From Clostridia bacterium (GTDB lineage Bacteria; Bacillota; Clostridia; Oscillospirales; Butyricicoccaceae), in assembly GCA_017407765.1 (NCBI GenBank), contig JAFQVZ010000177.1, positions 1 through 5,490 on the forward strand: a stretch of DNA of 5,490 nucleotides. The letters are read 5' to 3'. Both the position numbers and the translations under genes were made by a program. Under the pieces are notes generated by a model. The model saw only the letters and a list, made by a program, of their open reading frames with translations. It was not told the origin of the DNA and made no database searches. Shown one piece after another: positions 1-5,226 of this stretch. Within the stretch, counting starts at the first letter, position 1. Every line of letters starts with the position of its first letter.

Positions 1-693
1 GGCATCGATCGAATCGCCCAGAGCCTCCTCTACCGACGAGAGCTCGCTGTTTACTTCTATACGCAAAGCCTGGAAGGTCCTCTTTGCGGGGTGCTGCTTC
101 TCGCGCTTTGCGGCAGCGGGCATTGCGCTCTTGATTATCTCGGTAAGCTCAAGAGTTGTCTCGATGGGCTTTTCCTCGCGTCTGCGGCAGATAGCCGCCG
201 CAATGGGTCCGGCATATCGCTCTTCGCCATAGTCTTTGATGATCCTCTTAAGGTCATCACGGCTGTATTCGTTTACGACGTTATATGCCGAAAACTGCTG
301 CTGCCTGTCCATCCTCATGTCGAGGGGCGCATCGGTCATATACGAAAATCCGCGCTCACCGTTATCAAGCTGATAACTCGATACGCCGAGATCAAAAAGG
401 ATACCGTCTATTTTTTCTATCCCGAGGTCTTCCAAAACCTCTTTTATTCTGCTAAAATTATTTTTTACAAAGGTGATGTTTTTGCCCAGAGGCGCAAGAC
501 GCTTGCCGGCTGCCTCCAGTGCATCGTCGTCACGGTCGATGCAGATAAGCCTGCCTTTGTCCGAAAGCTGCGAAGCGATCAGGTAAGAATGTCCGCCGCC
601 GCCGGTAGTTCCGTCGGCATAAATGCCATCGGGCTTTATATTGAGGCCCTCCATACATTCGTCGGGCAATACCGATACATGTGAAAACTCCAT
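1..693 (-). CDS. rsmH: 16S rRNA (cytosine(1402)-N(4))-methyltransferase RsmH, 3' end outside window
   Basis: RsmH (MraW) transfers a methyl group from S-adenosylmethionine to N4 of C1402 in the 16S rRNA decoding centre. I read 231 uninterrupted codons from the ATG at 693 to the window edge; the family is usually about 310 residues, so roughly the last quarter is missing only because the window ends. Visible signatures are the N-terminal SVLPDE block (residues 7-12), the SAM-binding loop DGTTGGGGHS (27-36), the acidic IDRD at the end of the next strand (52-55), FDLGVSSYQLD (100-110) followed by the GFSY and DAPLDMRMD blocks (115-129), and KRTFQALRIEVN (204-215). The start overlaps the mraZ stop by one base (TGATG). 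A GAGGAG ribosome binding site inside the end of mraZ (about 702-707) sits 8 nt before the ATG, so translation is probably coupled. mraZ-rsmH is the classic opening of the dcw cluster, and the next genes are expected beyond the left edge. Confidence 0.96.
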   Translation of the reverse strand, partial: MEFSHVSVLPDECMEGLNIKPDGIYADGTTGGGGHSYLIASQLSDKGRLICIDRDDDALEAAGKRLAPLGKNITFVKNNFSRIKEVLEDLGIEKIDGILFDLGVSSYQLDNGERGFSYMTDAPLDMRMDRQQQFSAYNVVNEYSRDDLKRIIKDYGEERYAGPIAAAICRRREEKPIETTLELTEIIKSAMPAAAKREKQHPAKRTFQALRIEVNSELSSVEEALGDSIDA

Positions 694-1106
694 CAGATGT
701 TCTCCTCTTCCATGATCTCGCAGATCTCTTCTTCGGTGACGCTGTCGTTATACTCCTGCCATCTCTGTGCATCCCAGATCTCAACTCGCCTCTGAACACC
801 TGCGATGATGACATCCTTGGTGATGCCGGCATAGGTCCTCAGGCTCTGAGGGATAAGGATCCTTCCCTGACCGTCGGGTTCGCAGGGATAGTTGGCAGAA
901 TAGAAGCGCTGAAGCTTGCGTGCCTTGGCTACGGGCAGCGATGCGATCTTGTCTTCAAAGGCATCCCAATCCTCTTTGGTGTATGCCCAGATACAGCCGT
1001 CGAGGCCCTTGAAGATAACAAAACCCTCGCCCAGCTCTTCACGCAGCTTGGCAGGAAATATCATGCGGCCCTTGGAATCGACCGAATGTGCATATTCGCC
1101 TCTCAC
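693..1106 (-). CDS. mraZ: Transcriptional regulator MraZ, first gene of the dcw cluster
   Basis: MraZ is a DNA-binding protein with two SpoVT/AbrB-like halves that forms a ring-shaped oligomer on direct repeats upstream of its own gene and controls the division and cell-wall cluster. The 137 residues (family about 140-150) show both halves: GEYAHSVDSKGR at 3-14 and CEPDGQGRILIP at 75-86, each with the diagnostic DxxGR motif (D10-R14 and D78-R82). The family block GVQRRVEIWD is at 103-112, and the C-terminus is acidic. The start codon is GTG at 1106, chosen because MRGEYAHS matches the usual N-terminus and a GGTGAGG ribosome binding site lies just upstream. The gene has its own promoter, with a TATAAT -10, and a set of repeated GTG boxes in its leader that probably serve as its own operator. 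The stop overlaps the rsmH start. In E. coli MraZ represses the cluster and in Mycoplasma it can activate; the direction here cannot be read from sequence. Confidence 0.97.
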   Translation of the reverse strand: MRGEYAHSVDSKGRMIFPAKLREELGEGFVIFKGLDGCIWAYTKEDWDAFEDKIASLPVAKARKLQRFYSANYPCEPDGQGRILIPQSLRTYAGITKDVIIAGVQRRVEIWDAQRWQEYNDSVTEEEICEIMEEENI

Positions 1107-1110
1107 AATG

Positions 1111-1150
1111 CCTCACCTTCTCCCCACCAAGTTGCACCTTTCCCCACAAA
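1111..1150 (-). promoter_or_regulatory. Probable MraZ operator (tandem GTG boxes) in the mraZ leader
   Basis: On the minus strand, between the promoter and the mraZ start, the core GTG recurs in four units beginning at 1150, 1140, 1130 and 1120. The GTG spacing is 10, 10 and 11 bp. Units one and three carry the same GTGGGGA core, unit two is GTGCAAC, and unit four is GTGAGG. Known MraZ sites are short G-rich direct repeats of the TGGG or AAAGTGG type with about one helical turn between them, so both layout and position fit. The last unit overlaps the ribosome binding site of mraZ. Binding itself is inferred. Confidence 0.72.
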
Positions 1151-1168
1151 ATGGGTTTACATATTTCA

Positions 1169-1197
1169 ATTATAAACATGGACTATAAAAAAAGCAA
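1169..1197 (-). promoter_or_regulatory. Sigma-A type promoter of mraZ/dcw cluster
   Basis: Minus-strand TTGCTT (1197-1192) is followed after exactly 17 bp by a perfect TATAAT (1174-1169). The -35 matches consensus at three of six positions. Transcription would begin near 1162, giving a leader of about 55 nt that contains all the GTG boxes of the proposed MraZ operator. Confidence 0.75.
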
Positions 1198-1223
1198 TAG
1201 TCTATATGTAATTTTTATACCCT

Positions 1224-1249
1224 AAAAATGCCCTTTTTTAGGCATTTTT
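1224..1249 (-). terminator. Second hairpin between the coaD operon and mraZ, possible bidirectional terminator
   Basis: A 9-bp perfect inverted repeat (AAAAATGCC at 1224-1232 and GGCATTTTT at 1241-1249) encloses an 8-nt loop. On the plus strand it is followed by a run of T, and on the minus strand the 3' arm itself ends in TTTTT. It lies beyond the main terminator of the upstream operon and before the mraZ promoter, so it could serve as a backup that insulates mraZ. The stem has only four G:C pairs, so it is weaker than its neighbour. Confidence 0.55.
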
Positions 1250-1291
1250 TCGTCTCTATCGCAATTAAAAACATTTGTTCGATTTAGTTTG

Positions 1292-1330
1292 TAAAATTAA
1301 AGCCTCCCGCCACTATGGCAGGAGGCCTTT
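1292..1330 (-). terminator. Intrinsic terminator of the uvrC-rsmD-coaD-coiled-coil operon
   Basis: On the minus strand an 11-bp G/C-rich stem (arms at 1326-1316 and 1312-1302, one G:U pair) closes a 3-nt loop. It is preceded by an A run and followed by a T-rich tail (TTTAATTTT). It begins about 20 nt after the stop codon of the coiled-coil gene, the expected place for the end of the operon. Confidence 0.92.
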
Positions 1331-1345
1331 TCTGTTATTTTAAGC

Positions 1346-1816
1346 TTATTTCGACAGCTCGTTCATGCGTGTTACGAACTGGCTGCGTGTTTCCTTGATC
1401 TGCTCGCGTGTCTGCTCGATGGATACCTCGGTGCGTTTCATGGCATCGTCACAGTATTCGGCAGCTGCGCGCATAAGCTCTTTTGCGCGGCTCTCGGCAT
1501 TTGCAATGATCTCGGCAGCTCTCTTTCTCGCCTCAACAACGATCTCGTTGTCATTGACCTTCTGCTTCGCCATTTCCTCAGCCTGCTTTACCTTCGAGTC
1601 ATACTCGCGCTTGCCGGCAGTGATAAAGTCGTTGCGCTTCTCTACGATCTCGCTTGCCATCTTCAGCTCATTGGGAAGGTTGGCACGGATCTCCTCGAGA
1701 ATGTCCAGAGCTTTTTCTCTTTCGATGATGCACTTGTTGCTCAGGGGCACTGCGGTAGCGTCATCAATAGTTTCATACAGGGTGTTTACCAGTTCGTCGA
1801 TAATATTTCCAGCCAT
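1346..1816 (-). CDS. Coiled-coil protein resembling SepIVA/DivIVA-like proteins, often annotated as 'ATPase' or ATP synthase B-like
   Basis: This 156-residue protein is hydrophilic and almost wholly helical, with no signal peptide or membrane segment. A short N-terminal region carries a recognisable block, VPLSNKCIIE (residues 23-32), then LDILEEIRANLPNEL (37-51). Charged heptad-like helix follows from about residue 52 to the end, with an alanine-rich stretch (94-120) and a NEIVVEAR segment at 90-97. Homologues sit beside coaD in many Clostridia and are often named ATPase or F0 subunit B, which I think is only coiled-coil resemblance: there is no Walker motif and no membrane anchor. From memory, the N-terminal block and the NEIVV region also match SepIVA, a DivIVA-like division factor of mycobacteria; this protein is shorter because the central coiled coil is reduced. 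Its start is 2 nt after the coaD stop, and a GGAGG ribosome binding site overlaps the end of coaD. It is the last gene of the operon. The function is unproven. Confidence 0.85.
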   Translation of the reverse strand: MAGNIIDELVNTLYETIDDATAVPLSNKCIIEREKALDILEEIRANLPNELKMASEIVEKRNDFITAGKREYDSKVKQAEEMAKQKVNDNEIVVEARKRAAEIIANAESRAKELMRAAAEYCDDAMKRTEVSIEQTREQIKETRSQFVTRMNELSK

Positions 1817-1818
1817 TT

Positions 1819-2298
1819 TTATCCTCCAATTTTCTTAGCAAGCATCTGCGCTGTTCGTGCCGTAACAAGGCCTTCCAGCGACAGACCCCTACGGCATCTT
1901 TCTTTTACATAGGACGAGCTTATTTTTTCAAAGCCGTTTCTCGGCGGCAGCAGCACCGTCTCGGCCGACGGGCAGTGATCACGGTTGAAATTGGCCATAA
2001 ATATCTCGTATTCGGTGTCTTCGGGATTTCTTATGCCCTTCACAATAGCGCAGGCTCCCTTTTCCTTAAGATAATCATACAGCATTCCGCCGTAAAACTC
2101 AACAGTGATATTTTCTATCCCATCCAGATCACGAAGCATTATGTCGAGCCTTTCTTCGTTGCTGAAGGTATATTCCTTCTGATCGTTGATCATTGCCACC
2201 ACATACACATGGTCAAACATGGTGGCCGCTCTTTTGACCAGGTCGACATGGCCGCAGGTGAGCGGATCAAAGCTGCCGGGAACTACTGCTATATTCAT
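1819..2298 (-). CDS. coaD: Phosphopantetheine adenylyltransferase
   Basis: CoaD catalyses the penultimate step of coenzyme A synthesis in the cytoplasm: 4'-phosphopantetheine plus ATP gives dephospho-CoA plus pyrophosphate. The 159 residues match the usual length of about 160. The nucleotidyltransferase signature is PGSFDPLTCGHVDL (7-20), with the T-x-G-H motif at T14-H17; the x position is Cys, where Asn is common. Other conserved elements are K41 in the NDQK segment, KGIRNPEDTEYE (88-99) with substrate-site Arg90, and ISSSYVKE (127-134). I chose the ATG at 2298 because the protein then opens directly with the first beta strand, MNIAVVPGSFDP; in-frame codons further upstream would add a charged tail lying inside rsmD. 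The start overlaps the rsmD stop in an ATGA arrangement, so translation is likely coupled. rsmD-coaD is a very widespread gene pair. The gene ends 2 nt before the coiled-coil gene. Confidence 0.97.
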   Translation of the reverse strand: MNIAVVPGSFDPLTCGHVDLVKRAATMFDHVYVVAMINDQKEYTFSNEERLDIMLRDLDGIENITVEFYGGMLYDYLKEKGACAIVKGIRNPEDTEYEIFMANFNRDHCPSAETVLLPPRNGFEKISSSYVKERCRRGLSLEGLVTARTAQMLAKKIGG

Positions 2299-2858
2299 TC
2301 CTGCCCGCCTTCCTCTCTTACCACCTTGCACAGCATTATCTGGCCGTATTTATACTCTTTGGCCAAAGCATATCCCTCCGGAAGGGGCTCGATAATGTCG
2401 TCGGGCGCTTTTTCACATATAATTATACCATCATCCGAAAGGATGTCAAACCTCGAAATGTCGGAAAGCGCTCTTCTGAGCAGCTCGCCGCCATAAGGCG
2501 GATCAAGAAGGATCACGTCAAAGCTTTTGGGCTGCTGATGAGCAAGAAATGCAAACGAGTCGCCTTTATGAAGCCTTGCCTCTTCCCTTTTGAGGCCGCA
2601 TGCCGCAATGTTCTTCTCGACTGCCTGAGCCGATGCCCTGTCCTGCTCGACAAAAACACAGCTGGCAGCGCCGCGGGAGATGGCCTCGAGGCCCAGCTGA
2701 CCCGAACCCGCAAACAAATCGAGCACCCGGGCATCTATAAGGCCGAACTGGATTATATTGAAAATCGATTCCTTAACTTTATCGGTGGTGGGACGTGTGG
2801 TCATGCCCTTGGGGGGCTCAAGCTTCTTGCCCCTCAGTCGGCCGCTGATTATCCTCAT
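2295..2858 (-). CDS. rsmD: 16S rRNA (guanine(966)-N(2))-methyltransferase RsmD
   Basis: RsmD methylates N2 of G966 of 16S rRNA in the small-subunit head, using S-adenosylmethionine. The 187-residue protein has the usual length and order: MRIISGRLRGKKL at the N-terminus, TRPTTDKVKESIFNII (21-36), the SAM-binding motif VLDLFAGSGQLGLEA (45-59), the acidic EQD at the end of the next strand (71-73), and the catalytic DPPY at 119-122. The ATG at 2858 was chosen because MRIISG is the standard N-terminus; the reading frame stays open upstream, but that part lies within uvrC and has no family resemblance. A GGTGA-type ribosome binding site lies about 8 nt upstream. The gene overlaps the end of uvrC by 41 bp and shares four bases with coaD, so it belongs to one transcript with both. 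Confidence 0.96.
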   Translation of the reverse strand: MRIISGRLRGKKLEPPKGMTTRPTTDKVKESIFNIIQFGLIDARVLDLFAGSGQLGLEAISRGAASCVFVEQDRASAQAVEKNIAACGLKREEARLHKGDSFAFLAHQQPKSFDVILLDPPYGGELLRRALSDISRFDILSDDGIIICEKAPDDIIEPLPEGYALAKEYKYGQIMLCKVVREEGGQE

Positions 2859-4677
2859 TTTTATCTTCACCAAGCTTTCTTTTGATGTTCTCTGCCACGT
2901 TCCGCGGCACAATGTCGGCAATATCATCCACATCGGCAGCCGCAATCGCCTTTATTGTGCCGAATCTCGCCAGCAGCTTTTTCCTGCGTTCGGGGCCAAG
3001 ACCGGGAATGCCATCCAGCCTGCTGCGGCGCATATCCTTGCTGCGGCGGCTTCGGTGGAACTCGATGGCAAACCGGTGTGTTTCTTCCTGAATGCGTCCG
3101 ATGAATGCAAACACCGGAGGCGTGGCCGATATGCCGATCTCCATCCCCTCTCCGGTGACGAGCGCCCTTGTTCGGTGATGATCGTCTTTTACCATGCCGA
3201 ATACGGGAATGTCAAGGCCTCGCTGCTTAAGCTGTTCGATGGCAACATTGGTCTGCCCTTTTCCTCCGTCTATGAGAAACACATCTGGCAGCGGAAGAAA
3301 GCTCTCGTCTCCCGAAAGAGCTCTGTCGAGCCTTCGGCCTATAACCTCTGCCATCGCGCCATAGTCATCTCCTCCGATAGCGGTCTTTATCTTAAACTTC
3401 TTGTATGCTTTTTTATGTGGCTTTCCGTTATGGAAAACCGTCATCGATGCCACCGGCTCGCTGCCTGCTGTATTCGAAATATCATAGGCTTCAATTCGCG
3501 AAGGCGCTTTGCCCAGCATCATGGTTTCGCCTATAAGCTCCAGCAGCTTGCCCGAATGCTCTTCCTTTCGGGCAAGTGTGTCAAGCTCCAAAGCCGCATT
3601 GCTCTCAGCCAGCTTTACCTGACGCAGCTTTTCGCCTCTCTGAGGCACGGTTATCACACATTTGCTTCCGCGGAGGTGGCTGAGATATTCCTCAAGGCTC
3701 TCGCTGTCTTCCAGCTCGCTTAAAAGCAGGATCTCTTTAGGTGCCGAGCGGAATATTCCATAATACTGTTTTATGAAACTCTCTATGGCATCGGGGGCAT
3801 CTTCCTGCTCAAGCCCATCGAAAAAGGTTATCTTCTTATCTATGAGATTGCCCTGAACAAAGGACAACAGAGCGATGCAGGACCTGGTGCCCAGGGTGGC
3901 AAAGGCCAGAGCATCACGGTCGGAAAGCCTTCCGCCGGTAACAGTGTTGGTAACGCCCATCTTCTGAATGTTTCTGATCCTGTCGCGGCAGGCAGCCGCC
4001 TTTTCGAACTCGAGTTCTTCGGCATATCTTTCCATGTCATCCTGAAGCTTTTTCTCAAGCTCTTTGCCGTTGCCCTTGAGCAGGCTTCGGCACTGATCAA
4101 TAAGCTCGGCATAATCTTCGGGGCTCACCCTTCCCGTGCACACTCCGCAGCATTTCTTCATCTGATAGCGCAGGCAGGGGCGTTCTTTGCCTATATCCCT
4201 CGGGAATACCCTCGAGCAAGCCGGCAGCATGAAGGTCTGCTGAAGCAGTTCGATCGCCGCTTTGGCCGAACCTCTTGCTCCATAGGGCCCGTAATATTCA
4301 AGATCTTTGTCTTTAACGGCCGACTCAATGGTAAATCTGGGATATTCACCTTTACTTATGGCAACAAAGGGATAACCCTTGTCGTCCTTGAGCAGGATAT
4401 TATACTTGGGCTTATGCTTTTTGATAAGTGTATTTTCAAGCAGAAGCGCTTCGAACTCGCTTCCCGCATAAATAGTATCAAAACTGTCTATCTTCGACAC
4501 CATCTGTTTCGTCTTTGCCGTATGTGAGGCGAGATTGGCAAAATACGAGCTTACCCGGTTCTTAAGGGCTTTGGCCTTACCTACATAGATGATCGTACCG
4601 TCCTTATCCTTCATGATATAGACTCCCGGCTTTCTGGGCAGGTCGTGAGCCTTTTCTTTAAGCTGTTCAAAATCCAA
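2818..4677 (-). CDS. uvrC: Excinuclease ABC subunit UvrC
   Basis: UvrC joins the UvrB-DNA complex in nucleotide excision repair and cuts the damaged strand on both sides of the lesion. The 619 residues are full length. In order: GIY-YIG nuclease domain (about 13-95, with PGVY at 17-20, YVGKAK at 31-36 and an EFEALLLEN block at 74-82) for the 3' cut; a four-cysteine cluster C154, C168, C176, C180, likely the [4Fe-4S] site described in UvrC; the UVR motif that contacts UvrB (about 205-240, ELEFEKAAACRDRI); an RNase H-like nuclease for the 5' cut with D399 (AYDISN), D470 (DGGKGQ) and H534 (ETHRFA); and a C-terminal helix-hairpin-helix region (about 555-605, GIPGLGPERRKKLLARFG). I place the start at the TTG at 4677 because a strong GGAGGTGA ribosome binding site ends 8 nt upstream. 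The in-frame ATG at 4698 would give 626 residues, but only the terminator's T run precedes it. The gene heads the uvrC-rsmD-coaD operon and overlaps rsmD by 41 bp. Confidence 0.96.
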   Translation of the reverse strand: MDFEQLKEKAHDLPRKPGVYIMKDKDGTIIYVGKAKALKNRVSSYFANLASHTAKTKQMVSKIDSFDTIYAGSEFEALLLENTLIKKHKPKYNILLKDDKGYPFVAISKGEYPRFTIESAVKDKDLEYYGPYGARGSAKAAIELLQQTFMLPACSRVFPRDIGKERPCLRYQMKKCCGVCTGRVSPEDYAELIDQCRSLLKGNGKELEKKLQDDMERYAEELEFEKAAACRDRIRNIQKMGVTNTVTGGRLSDRDALAFATLGTRSCIALLSFVQGNLIDKKITFFDGLEQEDAPDAIESFIKQYYGIFRSAPKEILLLSELEDSESLEEYLSHLRGSKCVITVPQRGEKLRQVKLAESNAALELDTLARKEEHSGKLLELIGETMMLGKAPSRIEAYDISNTAGSEPVASMTVFHNGKPHKKAYKKFKIKTAIGGDDYGAMAEVIGRRLDRALSGDESFLPLPDVFLIDGGKGQTNVAIEQLKQRGLDIPVFGMVKDDHHRTRALVTGEGMEIGISATPPVFAFIGRIQEETHRFAIEFHRSRRSKDMRRSRLDGIPGLGPERRKKLLARFGTIKAIAAADVDDIADIVPRNVAENIKRKLGEDKNEDNQRPTEGQEA

Positions 4678-4690
4678 ATCTCTCACCTCC
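4678..4690 (-). promoter_or_regulatory. Ribosome binding site deciding the uvrC start
   Basis: The minus strand reads GGAGGTGA (4690-4683). The GGAGG core is 8 nt from the TTG at 4677, which is ideal spacing. The rival in-frame ATG at 4698 lies upstream of this site and has no purine-rich sequence before it. This supports a TTG start for UvrC, whose predicted N-terminus is then MDFEQLKEK. Confidence 0.7.
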
Positions 4691-4702
4691 GTGTTCATAT
4701 TG

Positions 4703-4737
4703 AAAAAACGCCGCATGATCAACATGCGGCGTTTTTC
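4703..4737 (-). terminator. Intrinsic terminator after the HPr-like gene
   Basis: A 14-bp perfect inverted repeat (arms 4704-4717 and 4723-4736) has a G/C-rich 9-bp core, CGCCGCATG, and a 5-nt loop. On the minus strand it ends in six T. It starts about 13 nt after the stop codon of the HPr-like gene. The A and T ends make it symmetrical, so it could also act on the plus strand. It ends only about 25 nt before the uvrC start. Confidence 0.93.
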
Positions 4738-4743
4738 TGTCAA
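4715..4743 (-). promoter_or_regulatory. Candidate uvrC operon promoter nested in the terminator
   Basis: Minus-strand TTGACA (4743-4738) is a perfect -35 box. Exactly 17 bp further on is GATCAT (4720-4715), matching four of six -10 positions. Spacer and -10 lie inside the terminator hairpin of the HPr-like gene. Transcription would start near 4708, giving a leader of about 30 nt that contains the GGAGGTGA ribosome binding site of uvrC. Little other room is left for a uvrC promoter between the two genes. Confidence 0.5.
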
Positions 4744-4749
4744 ATTGAA

Positions 4750-5013
4750 TTATTCGCCAAAATTGGACTCGATCAGGTCGCAGAGACCGTTAACAGCCTC
4801 TTCCTCGTCTGCGCCTTCAGCGGAAACAACGATTGTTGTGCCTCTTGTGATGCCCAGAGAGAGAACGCCCAGAAGGCTCTTAGCGTTTACCTTACGCTCT
4901 TCCTTCTCGACCATGATTGTGCTCTTGTATTCGTTTGCCTTCTGAATAAAGAAGGTTGCAGGTCTGGCATAAAGGCCTACCTGATTGTTGACTGTGACTT
5001 CCTTAGAAAACAT
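4750..5013 (-). CDS. HPr-family protein with Tyr at the catalytic His15 position (Crh-like)
   Basis: This 87-residue protein has the full length and sequence pattern of HPr, the small phosphocarrier of the sugar phosphotransferase system. In HPr the motif GLHARPA carries His15, which is phosphorylated by enzyme I. Here the motif reads GLYARPA (13-19) with a TAT codon at residue 15 (4971-4969), so it should not pass phosphate to sugar permeases. The regulatory site is intact: Ser46 lies in NAKSLLGVLSLGI (43-55), the segment that HPr kinase/phosphorylase modifies and that docks on CcpA. This resembles Crh of Bacillus, which has Gln15 and Ser46 and acts only in catabolite control. The start is fixed by a GTGAGGG ribosome binding site 6 nt before the ATG. 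The gene seems monocistronic, with its own promoter upstream and a strong terminator behind. I infer a regulatory role; the partner kinase and CcpA are not in this window. Confidence 0.9.
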   Translation of the reverse strand: MFSKEVTVNNQVGLYARPATFFIQKANEYKSTIMVEKEERKVNAKSLLGVLSLGITRGTTIVVSAEGADEEEAVNGLCDLIESNFGE

Positions 5014-5034
5014 ACTAAACCCTCACTTTTTCTT

Positions 5035-5049
5035 ATGGGAATTACCCAT
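5035..5049 (-). promoter_or_regulatory. Small dyad in the leader of the HPr-like gene
   Basis: A 15-bp near-palindrome, ATGGGAATTACCCAT on the plus strand, has perfect 5-bp arms and a 5-nt centre. It lies just downstream of the predicted transcription start (about 5055) and ahead of the ribosome binding site. It could be an operator or a small 5' hairpin in the mRNA. I cannot match it to a known regulator. Confidence 0.35.
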
Positions 5050-5061
5050 CTAACGTATTTA

Positions 5062-5090
5062 AAGATAGCAGAAAACATACAAAAATGCAA
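5062..5090 (-). promoter_or_regulatory. Candidate promoter of the HPr-like gene
   Basis: Minus-strand TTGCAT (5090-5085) and TATCTT (5067-5062) are separated by 17 bp. The -10 is preceded by TGC, giving the extended -10 form TGnTATnnT common in Firmicutes. The predicted start near 5055 gives a leader of about 42 nt. The whole surrounding region (5014-5226) is AT-rich and holds no gene. Confidence 0.55.
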
Positions 5091-5226
5091 CTACTATTTA
5101 TCAAATATATTGTATTTCAATAAGATATTTCGAATAAAACGTCTTTTATCCGCATTTTTCGCCGATATTACGGCCCGTTTGACAGTTTTTTATCAAACTT
5201 TTCAGTCCTGCCGAATGTTGTATGTA

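Noticed and set aside
91..684. Plus-strand open frame of 197 codons
   Set aside because: It is antisense to rsmH, whose frame carries all the conserved motifs without interruption.
1365..1838. Plus-strand open frame opposite the coiled-coil gene
   Set aside because: The Ser/Phe/Ala-rich translation is the expected complement of a Glu/Lys/Ala-rich coiled coil; there is no ribosome binding site or motif.
2299..2331. 11-residue N-terminal extension of CoaD
   Set aside because: The charged GGKRGRRAG tail is translated rsmD sequence in another frame; the PPAT fold starts at MNIAVVPGSFDP.
2859..2945. 29-residue N-terminal extension of RsmD
   Set aside because: It lies wholly inside uvrC, and the standard MRIISG start is at 2858.
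2758..3723. Long plus-strand open frame of 321 codons
   Set aside because: It lies opposite the well-conserved uvrC and rsmD coding sequence, has a Cys/His/Arg-rich composition typical of antisense frames and shows no family motif.
4678..4743. 22-residue N-terminal extension of UvrC from a TTG at 4743
   Set aside because: It would translate the terminator hairpin and has no ribosome binding site; the family N-terminus begins near the TTG at 4677.
5101..5160. Alternative promoter boxes (TTGAAA, TACAAT) further upstream of the HPr-like gene
   Set aside because: They lack a partner box at 16-18 bp spacing and are expected by chance in such AT-rich DNA.
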